A stretch of 64,000 bases of DNA, from contig VZRR01002859.1 of the NCBI GenBank assembly GCA_013398015.1, positions 124,001-188,000 of the forward strand, in the 5' to 3' direction. The notes under the pieces were generated by a model that ran no database searches, was not told the DNA's origin, and saw only the letters and a program-made list of their open reading frames with translations. Positions 11,001 through 21,750 of this stretch are shown here, piece after piece. A program made the translations under genes and the position numbers. The first letter of the stretch is position 1. Each line of letters opens with the position of its first letter. The stretch is from Oreocharis arfaki. Taxonomy: Eukaryota > Chordata > Aves > Passeriformes > Paramythiidae.

Positions 11001-14000
11001 TTAAAGAACTTCAACTCTAAGCAAAGACCAACAACATCTCTAAAGAGTAACTCACCCCTGCTAGGATAATCAGTGATATGTCTCCTGGAGGAACATTACT
11101 CTGTCTATTAATTATTGCGGAAACCTAATTGCTGCTTAATTTAACTGCTAGTGAACATAAATTTATCCATGAGGATTGACAGTTGAATGAACAAGTAAGA
11201 ACATGGAGAATAACTGTTTACTTATAAATTACCAGTTCTTTTTACGACAGTTGCAGTCCCAGGTATCATGGACTCCATCCAGTTACCACTGGATTCAGTG
11301 ACAAATTTTTTAAATGAGCTTCACTAGGTAGCAAATACGGATGGAAAATAGGCCCAAATTTCCCAGTGTTTCAAGTAGATTGCTACACATTCAAGGATCT
11401 AAATAGAAAAAAAAGTCCATTCAGAGTGGGATATAATTCATCACCTGAAGTAACAATTCCCTGCTGAATTTCACGTGGTTCTACATAGGTACTTAGAAGA
11501 TTAAATCATACATTTTGAACAAAGAATTTTAATTTCTCTTTCGTCATTCATGTATTATAGAATAGCTTAGTTGCTGACAGAGAAGGTGTCTGGGGAGTAG
11601 TGTAGGAACAGTAAAAGGATTTACAATTATCAGCCATATGAATTGCATTTCTAGTGTTGCCATCACTAAAAGTTGGCAGCAAAAGTGGTACTATGAAAAT
11701 TTTACTTTTCACAGAAAATATTGGTCACAATACACAATGATAGAAGTATTTGAGGAGAGGCTGAGATTGCTTATGCTATGGTTTGATTTGGTATTTGAAT
11801 CTGAATCAGAAGAGTTCAGATTTGAAATAAAGTGTCAATAGTATGGAAATTATTACAGCTTTCTTTCTAACATTTTGACCCAGCATTCCAGAAGGAGGCA
11901 AATGAGATATATTGTTCTGGTCAGTACATTGTGATTCTGACAAAGAAGATCAACTTTCTCAAAAAACAACCACCACTGTAGGCCAAAAATTTGTTATTAT
12001 CTGATCATTGTGATTGACTGGACAGATTCATTATGGGTTCATTAATAATTATTTGTATATATTCCACTTGGAGTGGTGCTCAAGGAAAAGTGATCAGAAT
12101 TAAAGAAGCTTAACACATCCTCTTTTCAGCTGCTAAAGTAGCACTTGCTTAAGCCTCAGTTTTCAGCTCAGATAATTACAGTAGAGAGATTGGGAACAAG
12201 ATCAGTAGAAGGGGACACAAAATAGGTCAGCTGCACTAAACGAACCCGTTGCTATATTCCTTCTCATCTGCCCAGCTCTAAAGAGCGAAGTTCAAACAGA
12301 TTTCCAGCTGGTGGAGAAAGAAGCTTCCCTTTAAGTGTTATGTCTCTTAGATCCACGCCATACTACCGTTAGAGGAGCAGTACATTCATCCTACCTACCC
12401 TTAAGGAAAAAGGAGTGACACTGGCATAAAGAAATGCAAACAAGGCATTTTTTCCTACTACTGTTATTTTCTAGCACCTTTACATGTATAGATAGGATTT
12501 GTCTTATTAACTAATGGTCTTTGTTTTCTTCTTAATATTTTCAACTCTTTCTTGAAAACTGTATGTTCATTGATAGATTTCATCAGAGGTTTATGCAAAA
12601 TATTTGACTGGAACATCTGGATCTAAGGTAACTACTGTTTGAAAACAACAAGTACAAATATTAACAGGCAGTGGCAAAAGTATTAAATTCACTAGAGGGT
12701 AATGTGTACCTGCCACTTCATGCACCATAAATATTCTGTGTATGCTTTAATTGAAAAATTTATGAGAATTTAGGCTATGAAAATTGAAAAGCACAGTTAG
12801 ATATAATTTACAGTTGGATAAATAGCTCATTAGGAGCTCATCCTACAGTTAATGCTAAAAAGTAAAGATGAGGCATCAAAATGTTGACTATAGCAAATAG
12901 ATATTAAAATCCATTTTACTCTATTTTATTCTTGACACTTATCTAGCAGCCTCCCAAGAAGTTATCTTGCTTGTGCTGATGTAAAAACCACCTTGTAATA
13001 GTCATGACTATACAACCTGTAAGTGTAATCAAACTAAATAAAGAATAGCAAATCAAAAAGAAAACATGAACAAAACCGCACAAAATCGCAGGACTGTGTG
13101 TCATACATACACATGGTATATATGCAAGCAGTCACTGCAACAAGCAGCCTGTATCTAAGTCTATACACTTATAAATGTTTATAACTATCCAAAAGGCAGT
13201 ACAAGTAATAATATTCTTTAAAAATTCTTAAATAAACGTATCACCTGAACAAAAAACCGAAAGGATGAAATCAATTTTCTCTGGCTTCAGGAGAGTCAGA
13301 TATTTATCTAAGAGCAAATAAATCAGATATATTTTTATTAATAATAATTTTCACACATACCGCGGCAGACAGACTCATTGTTTTTCTTGACTTCACATGC
13401 CTAGTGACAGGAAAAAATTAGAGGAAACAAAGGAAAAAATAATCCCATCACAGATTGGGACTATATTAAAGACTAGAAAGCATTCATAGTTTTCTGACAA
13501 GTCTGTGCTAAATAGTAAAACATCTCTTGTCCCGTGCAATGCATTTCATTGACTTATTTATTGCAGAAAATATTGGTCCTTGTATGATTTACTCAGATAC
13601 CATGGAGATAAATAAATTCCAATTTCTATATAGAGCTCATAGTGGTTCTGCTGGAAGCAGGCACTTTTCATGTTGTAACACCAGCATTGCAGATACCCGT
13701 CTTCAAGGATAAACAAAATGAATTTATTTTTTCTTCTATATATATATATATTTAAAAGTATACTGTTGGGCATATTGTAAAGGACACATGCACATAGACA
13801 TACACACTAAACTACCTTGGCCCATTCTGATAGCCAAAAATGACTCTTGCAAGCAAATTCTGGTAAATCCATGTTATGCAACTAATTGAGGTAATCAAGG
13901 TACTCAGCAACATAAAATGGTGCCTATTGCTTCCAGAAATGATCTTCTGATTTCATTAGCTTTTAGAATTAGTACTTATCTTTGACTTTAAATAGACGAC

Positions 14001-14517
14001 AAGCTCTGTACTGTGCATATAAATGTTCAGTCTGTCTGTTTAATCATTCAGTTTCAGTATTTTGCATGATGCCATATGTTCCTGTGACTAAACAATCTGC
14101 AGTTTCTATTCAGCTGGCTTTTATTTTTGAGATCTCTGGGATTTAAAATTTCTCTACCAGAAGTGCCATTCCCTCCATAGTCTGATCTGCCTCTTAGCTC
14201 TACAATCAACAATCCATTTTATATTCCCTAAAAGAGACACGGACGGTGTCATTTCTTCACATGATGATGTTAATTACTGTCACCCCATCACAGTAATTTT
14301 TTCATAACAGAAGCTGCAGGGATACATCAAATTAACATCTTCCTCTTCTGTATGCCCATTCCAAAGCCAAGAAGCTTTATTTCTAAATGACCCCATCTTT
14401 GTGTAAATATATTTAGAGTATTTCAAAGAGAATGATTGAAATTTAGTATGTCCTTCTTGACCTCATAAAATTTACATCTATTTATCTTTTTCCTGGGTTT
14501 TATTTTTATCAAAATTG
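11001..14517. other. AT-rich non-coding sequence, nothing recognised
   Basis: No repeat family or exon was recognised. A short (TA)n tract lies near 13737-13751. Open frames are short and show no domain. Confidence 0.55.
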
Positions 14518-14522
14518 TATGA
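14518..14522. repeat. Target-site duplication, left copy (TATGA)
   Basis: This pentamer directly precedes the terminal TG of the LTR and matches 15618-15622 exactly. Confidence 0.85.
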
Positions 14523-15617
14523 TGTGTTAGGTTGACCCTGGGTGGATGCCCGGTGTCCACCAAAGTGACTCTATCTCTCCCCTCCTCAGCTGGACAGGGG
14601 AGAGAAAATATAAGAGAAGGCTGGTGATTCAAGACAAGGACTGGAAGAGACCACTCGCCAGCTACCATTATGGACAACACAGATTCAGTTTGGAGAAATT
14701 AGTTTAATTTATTGCTAATCCACTCAGAATAGGGTAATGAAAAAATAAAACCCAAATCTTAAAAAACCTTCCTCTACTCCCTTCTTCCCAGGCTCAACTT
14801 CACTCCTTAATCCTCTTCCACCAGCAGGACAGCAATACAGGAAATGGGGTTCTGGTCAATTCATTACACATGGTCTCTGTTGCTCTTTCCTCTGAAGGAG
14901 GAGGGCTCCTCACATTCTTCCCCTGCCACACAAGACAGTCCTGCATAAAATTCCCCACAATTTTCACAATTTCCCCACAATGAGTTCTTCCACAAGTTAC
15001 AGTTCTTCATTAGATGCTCCAGCATGGATCCCTCCCATGGGCTGCATTCCTTCAGGAGCAGACTGCTCCAGCATGCGACCCTCACTGAGCCAAAACTTCT
15101 CACCAGCATGAGCTGCTCTCTCCACAGGTCCACAGATTTTGCCAGGAACCTGCTACAGTATGGGGTTCACATGGGATCGAAGTGTCGTTTAGGGATCCAT
15201 GCTCTGGTGTGGGATCCTCCAGCGGCTGTAGGGAGATTTCTCCACCATGGGGCTGCAGGGGCACAGCTGTCTCACCATGGTCTTTATCACAGGGCACAGG
15301 GGAATCTCTTCTGCTGCACTTGGAAAAACTCCTGCCCCTCCTTCACTGACCTTGGGGTCTGCAGAGCTGTTTTCTCTTGTATTCTCACTTCTCTCTTTGT
15401 CTGCAGCTGACCAGTTGGGGTTTTCTTCTCCTTCTTGACTATGTTATCCCGGAAGTGCTACCACCATCGCTGACTTAGCATTAGCCAGCAGTGGGTCCAT
15501 CTTGGAGCCAGCTGGCATTGGCTCTGTTGCACATAGGGGAAGCTTCTAGCAGCTTCTTACAGCAGCCGCACCTATAGCCCCCTCACTGCCTAAACCTTGC
15601 CATGCAAACCCATAACA
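14523..15617 (-). mobile_element. Full-length solo ERV-L-type LTR with perfect 5-bp target duplication
   Basis: This is a complete LTR of about 1095 bp in antisense orientation. Read on the minus strand it begins 'tgttatgggtttgcatgg' and ends 'gggtcaacctaacaca'. The host pentamer TATGA occurs exactly on both sides (14518-14522 and 15618-15622). It contains the minus-strand poly(A) signal (TTTATT at 14708-14713 on the plus strand) and the repeated 'ggagcag...cccatgg' blocks typical of this bird LTR family. No internal retroviral genes flank it. Open frames of 89 and 128 codons inside it are by-products of its GC-rich repeated blocks and are not genes. It is the best-preserved family member here and a useful reference for the other copies. 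Confidence 0.92.
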
Positions 15618-15622
15618 TATGA
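15618..15622. repeat. Target-site duplication, right copy (TATGA)
   Basis: This exactly matches 14518-14522 and closes the LTR insertion. Confidence 0.85.
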
Positions 15623-16199
15623 TCACTTTAAGGAATTATGAAGTCACTCAACTGTAAACAGATTACAATCAAGTATTATTTATGTCTGAAATACAGCTGC
15701 CATCACTTTAAAAATCATAGAAAACACTAACAATAAATATGTAAAACAGCAATTGACATGGCAATTTTCCTCATATCAGGCTTGAAAGAAATTGGACACC
15801 ACTGTCTTACTGCCGTTAAAGGCATTATTACTAACTCAAGGCATCCATAGGTTAATGACAGATTATAGAAGCTTTCACCTACTTCAGTCTTGATTCAGGC
15901 AGGAAATCAACCTGGCCATCAGAAACACAGAGAGGCAGGGGGAGGGATGGGTAAATAAGCAGCCAGCCTTGCACCATTTTAGTTAGTGTGCCAGGAACAA
16001 AACTGTACCTGAACCATACTTTGTGCTTTAACGCACTTAAGACAGCGGCTGTCGCCAGTTGTGACTACCACAGCAACTAATAAGTACCTACACTTCTTAA
16101 AGGAAAAGGCATCTTAGTAATTAATTCACTTCTCAAGGTGATAAGCTTGTCTTCAGGAGCATTCCAGAGTGAAGTGGGGGATCTCAGCATACAGCAGTG
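15623..16199. other. Non-coding sequence, nothing recognised
   Basis: No feature could be recognised. The 5' end of the following CR1 is hard to place and may begin slightly inside this interval. Confidence 0.5.
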
Positions 16200-18680
16200 G
16201 GTCTCAAAATGGGAAAGTCCCAGGAGAGTGCAGAGACCTCCCAGGAGGTGGTAGCTCACACCACAGATGATGGGTGGTAGCAGTAGGCAGCTCCCTTCTG
16301 AGAAGTATGAAGGCACCAAGTTTGTGGGCCTGACACACCCTCTAGAGGTGTGCTAGAGGGGTGCTGCTTACTGAGGGCTCATATTAGGGATGTCACCAAG
16401 AGAATACCAAGCCTTGTACAGTCCAGTCTTCCCTGTTACTGTTGCTCCATGTGGGCACCAGTGATAGACAGGAGCAGCCTGAAGAGGACCAAGAAGGATT
16501 AGAGAGTCCTTGGATATGCATTAAGGGTCTCGGGAGCACAGGTATTTTTCTCATAAATCCTACTGGCCAAAGGGAAGAGGTTTGAAAGAGAGTCAAGAAA
16601 GTGCACAGAAAGCTTGCTACGCTGAGCTTCAGGCAGGGATCTGCTTGGTAGACTATCACTGAATAAAGTCCTGGAGGGAACAGAAAACCGAGAAAGGTGG
16701 TTAATATTCAAGGATCACCTCCTCCAAGCTCAAGAGCAATGCATCCCAACAGAGAGGAAGTCAGGAAAAAAATGCCAGGAGGCCTGCATGGATGAAAAAA
16801 GAAGCTCCTGGACAAACTCAAACATAAAAAGGAAGCCCAAAGAGGGTAGAAACAAGGACAGGTAACCTGGGAAGAACACAGAGTGGTTGTCCAAGCACCA
16901 GGGATCATGTTACGAAAGGAAAGTATTCATATCATTAAGTCTAGACAGGGAATTCAAGGGCAACAAGAACAGCTTCTACAGCTAAATTGGTGATAAAATG
17001 AAGACTAGGGAAATGCAGGCCCTCTCTAGGGGGAAACAGAAGACCTGGTTAGATGGGGTATGAAGAAGTCTGAGGTATTCAGCAAATATTTAGCCTCAGT
17101 CTTCATTGGCATGTGCTCCAACCACAGCACCCAGGTTACAGAAGGCAAAGGCAGGGACTGAGTGAATAAAAAACTGCGGACTGCAGGAGAAGATCATTTT
17201 CAAGAACATCTAAAGAATTTGAAAGTGCATAACTCCATGGGACTTGAGGAGATGCATCTATGGGAGCAGAGGAACTGGTGGATAAGCAACTCAGCCACAG
17301 TCCTTTTTATTCGAGAGGTCATGGATGTCTAGTGAAGTTCCCAGTGATTGTAAAAAGGGAAAAATAAACCCCATTTTTTAAAAAGGAAAAGAGGACAACC
17401 CTGGAAACTAAAAGTCAGTCAGTCTGACTTCGGTGTCTAGCAAGGTCATGGAGCAGATCCTCCTGGAAATTATGCTGAAGTATGTCTAAAAATAGGAGGT
17501 GGTTGATGACAGCCAAGACGGTTTCAATGAGGGCAAATAGTATCTGACAAATTTGGTGGCCTTCTACCATGGGGTTACATGTGTGGTAGATAAGGGAAGA
17601 GTGACACTATCTACCTGGCCTTGTGCAAAGCATTTGACACTGTCTCACATGAGATCACTGTCTCTAAACTGGAGAGATGTGGATTGGACAGATGGAATGC
17701 TCAGAGGATAAGGAATTGGTTGGGTAGTTGTACTCAGAGGGTTGTGGTGAATGACTCAGTCTCCAAGTGGAGAGCAGTGATGAGTGATGTTCTGCAGGGA
17801 TCAGTATTAGGATTGGTGCTGTTTAATATCTATGTTGACTTGCTGTGGGATTGAGTGTACTCTTGTCAAGTTTGCTGATGACACCAAGCTGTGTGGTGCA
17901 GTCATGCTGGAGGAATGGGATGCCATCCAGAGGGACAGCCTTGAGATGTTGTTCTCTGCAAACCTCATGAAGTTCAACAAAGTCAAGTGCAAGGTCCTGC
18001 AGATGGGTTGGGGCAATCACAAGCACAAGTACAGACTGAGCAGAGAGTGGATTGAGAGCAGCCTTGAGGAGAAGGACTTGAAGGTATTGGCTGATGAGAA
18101 GCTCAGCAAGAGCTGGCAATATGCACTTGCAGCCCAGAAAGCCAAACCCTGTGTCAAAAACCGCATGGCCAGCTGGGTTAGGGAGGTGATTCTGCCCTTC
18201 TACCCTGCCCTCCTGAGTCTGGACCTGGAGTGAGTCTGAAAGGCAGGCCACAAAGATGATTATAGGGCTGGAGCACCTTTAGAGAGAGACTAGGTTGTTC
18301 AGACTGGAAAAGAGTGGGCTCCAGGAGGATCTTATTGCAGCCTTCCAGTACCTAAAGGATGACTAGAGGAAAGAAGAAGAGGGACTTTTCACAAGGGCAG
18401 GTAGTGACAGGACAAGGGGGAATGGTTTTAAACAGAAAGAGAGTCGATTTAGATTAGATATTAGGGAAAAATTCTTCTAGCATGGTGAGATACTGGCACA
18501 GGTTGCCCAGTGCAGACGTGACTGTCCCACCCCCGAAGTGTTTAAGGCCAGTTTGGATGGGGCTTTGAGTAACCTGGTCTAGTGGAAGGTGTCCCTGTCC
18601 ATGGCAGAGGGGTTGGAACTAGATTATCTTTAAATTTGCTTCCAACTCAAGCTATTCTATGATTCAATAATTCTGTAATT
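16200..18680 (+). mobile_element. Long CR1 LINE with ORF1 remnant, no endonuclease, reverse transcriptase and 3' end
   Basis: This is a sense CR1 copy of about 2.5 kb. The first part (to about 16620) resembles CR1 ORF1. Around 16440 it encodes 'LLHVGTSD', close to the 'HVGTND' block of the esterase-like CR1 ORF1 protein. At about 16625 it jumps to ORF2 sequence that normally follows the endonuclease, so the whole endonuclease region is missing compared with the copy at 51.6-54.2 kb. Reverse transcriptase traces follow: 'CKAFDTVSHEITVSKLERCG' near 17630 and the catalytic 'FADDTKL' at 17871-17891. The last open piece (17832-18233, 133 codons) covers the RT end and thumb. The element finishes with the CR1 3' tail, including 'gttggaactagatt' and 'ctatgattcaataattctgt'. 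Frameshifts and stops make it inactive. Confidence 0.9.
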
Positions 18681-20928
18681 ATTGAAAATACTTCAAAAAA
18701 TATCTCCCCTCATAATTGGTCCTTTTATGATTTACAGTTTAATGCACATAAAATTAGAGGCTGGTTTATGTGCCCTAAAAGGAAACGATTTCTTCATGTC
18801 CAAAAGTAGTTTACTCACCAAGAGCAAAATTTACACATTTTCTTTTATAGTGATGGAAATCAAGAACACATTATACAGGCAGTTTCTAAGGCTCATTAGA
18901 CCAACTAATCTGATACTTTTCTAAATTAAGTTAACACTGATTATTTCTTAATCTTTTTTAAAATTTCTTAAAAACTTTTTTGGTTTTCATTGTCCTATGA
19001 AATCAGCTTCTGCTTTCTGTCAGTGCTTAACTCAGCAACGTTTTCTGAAGTGTATCTTTAGTCCCTGTGTCAGTTTTAACAGCTTCACTTAGTGTTTTAG
19101 TTAACTTCTATGCTCAGCTACTTTGCTGTTTATAGTTTCATCTGCTTCCATCTGCTCTGAATAAAGTTGCAGTAAATCTCGCTCCTTGCCTTTTCTGTCA
19201 ATTTTTAAGTGAAAATGAAGTCTAGAGGGCAGGAGCCCCAGACTTGGAAGACTTAGTGGAAATCCTTACTCCCTCACAGACCTATGTTATGTTGAATAAA
19301 ACACAAACAGCCCATTAAGGGCTTATGATCCTTAAGCTTTATTATATCTGGTGAGGACCTGGGGAAGGGAAAAAAAGAACTTATAAAAGAAATTCTGTGA
19401 GAACAGAAAATTATTTTTTACCCATGATAACAAAATTATTCACTAATTTTAGATACCTTAACCTTTCTCCAATTGGCTTCAGTTACTGTAACAGGTGTTC
19501 CTTTCTTTGATTCATCACATACTAGAAGTTTTGAACTGACTGCTGCAACTAGTTTTTGAAAAATCCAATTGATTTTTTCCTGAAAACTAAAATTTTTTAA
19601 AAATTAAGAAAATATTTATTATTGCTTTCTCTAAGAACATTTGCAAAACAGTCCTATCTGGAGGTGACTTAGGGAATTATGAAAGAAGGTGAGAGGTCAT
19701 TTAATTAAAAAATGTATTTAATCAAGACTGGGATTTACTAAGATCTCAGGATAAAAGAGAAAGAGAGTAGAGGTAAATGTCTGCCTTCAAGTGTGAAACT
19801 TTTTTTTAATCGAATGTTTGTGTTACTTCTCCTTCCTTCCTGTACCGCACTGAGGGGGAGTGATGAAGCGCTTGTGTGGTGCTTTGCTCTCTAACCATAG
19901 CAACATTAGGAAAAACAAAAAAGGGCTACAGACTGAACAGATCTATTCTATGGAGTAAATACCACAAAACAGGCAATTAAAAAATCACCTTTTATGTTTT
20001 CTTGATGCGATATAGTTCAGGAGAAGGACACACTGAATAATAATGTATTTGTCTTACTCATCATTAAGTGGCACAAGGTCAGGCAGCATTAATACGAACT
20101 TTGAAATAGTACTTTCATTTAGTTGCAAGCTCCTAAATTTCCCCTCATCCAGTAGAGATCTGTTGCAAGCCAGAATTGGTTTTATATTAGAAAACTGGAT
20201 GAGTAATTACAGTGATAACACGAAAAACTGAACTATGCCTTGAAAGAATTACACAGCCTCTTTAAGGTGGCTGTTTAGTTAACAAACAACATAACAATTT
20301 ACCAGTATAAAACTCATCAAGCACTGCCTAATAGACAAACAGCTTCCACTGGTGAAAGCTGGCAAGAGGAACTAGGTATGAGATGCTGTGATTCGAGTGA
20401 GCACCAGAAAATTCTATTCGTCCATTGCTTCTGAAATTCCTTTGTGCATGGCACAGCATTCCACATCTGAACCTTCTATTTTTATCTCAAAATCACATGT
20501 ATAAGCTAGCCATACTTCATATTGAGCTATGTCAGTCTTAGTGATGCACCCTTGCTTTTCCTAAGAAAGGAAGAGAGAGGCTTCTGTTCATTCTGGTAGG
20601 TCCCCAACAGTGGACAATAAAAGCATCACACTTGTGGTGTACACCACAAACCACATCCACCTCATAGTATATACATAATTACTCACTGAGCAGCTTTACT
20701 TTTCTGCTTTTTTAATTTATGCCTTCCTTACATAGAAAACAGAGGTAATTATACATAAGCGTTCCTGAAATAAGGTGTCCTTTAATATTAAGAAAAAATA
20801 ACTTCAAAGTACTAAGTATGCAAGAGAGAGAAGAGAATGAAGAACAATATAAAGGCCTCAATGAACAAAAAGAAAAAAATCACAAGGAAATTACTTTCTA
20901 AAAAAAGAAATTATTTGTGGGAAAATAG
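18681..20928. other. AT-rich non-coding sequence, nothing recognised
   Basis: No repeat family or splice-bounded exon was recognised. Open frames of 60-80 codons show no domain. Confidence 0.55.
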
Positions 20929-20933
20929 GCTCA

Positions 20934-21745
20934 CGTTTCGGGTTTGCATGGCTTTGGTAGCAGGAGGAACTACAGTGAGAACTACTACTGACTTCTGAGA
21001 GAATCTGTCAGAAGCTTCCTCCATGTCCAGCAGAGCCGATGCCAGCCAGCTCCAGGGCAAACATGCTGCTGGCCAAGGCTAGGCCGATTAGAAATGGTGA
21101 TAACACCTCTGTAATAACATACTTTAGAAGGAAAAAGGTTATTGCACAGATTTAATTGCAGCCAAAGAAGAGTGGGGTGAGAGGAACAGCTCTGCAGACA
21201 CCAAGGTCAGTGCAGAAGGAGGGGCAGGAGGTGCTCCAGGTGCCAGAGCTGAGATTCCCCTGCAGCCCGTGGCGAGGTAGTTGTGCCCCTGCAGCCCATG
21301 GAGGACCACAGGGATGCAGAGATCCAACTGCAGCCCATCGAAGAGCCCCATGCCTGACAGGAGGCTATGAATCTCAGGAGGTCCATGCTGCAACAGGCTC
21401 CTGGCAGTGACCTGTGGACCCATGCAGAGAGGAGCCCACACTGGAGCAGTTTTGCTGGTAGGACCTGTTACCGTGTGGGGAACCCACACTGAAGCAGGCT
21501 GTGCTTGAGGGACTGCACCTCATGGAAGAGTGACTCACATGGGAGCAGCTGATGGAGAACTGTTTCCCATGGGGTGGACTCATGTTGTTGAGTCTGTTTT
21601 GTCCCTGAAAGTATCCAGTGAGTGATGCCTCTCTGCCAACACAGGAAACTTTTGTTGTATTTTCTCTCCTTTGCATACTTGCAGAGGAGAGTGATAGAGC
21701 AGCTTTGTTGGGTGCGTGGCATCCAACCAGGGTCAACCCACAACG
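20934..21745 (+). mobile_element. Solo ERV-L-type LTR, internally deleted
   Basis: This is the same bird LTR family as at 9.3 and 14.5 kb, in sense orientation. It starts 'cgtttcgggtttgcatgg' (the TG terminus apparently mutated to CG) and ends 'gggtcaacccacaacg' (CA mutated to CG). Flanking pentamers are 'gctca' (20929-20933) and 'gctta' (21746-21750), matching at four of five positions, as expected for an older insertion. Internal blocks with 'ctgcagcccatgg' are clear. About 280 bp of the central-to-3' part, including the poly(A)-signal region, is missing relative to the 1095-bp copy: the sequence passes straight from the 'catggggtggactcatg' block to 'ttgagtctgttttgtccc'. No coding region is attached. 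Confidence 0.87.
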
Positions 21746-21750
21746 GCTTA

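Noticed and set aside
15024..15410. 128-codon plus-strand frame
   Set aside because: It is antisense to the solo LTR at 14523-15617 and owes its openness to LTR composition.
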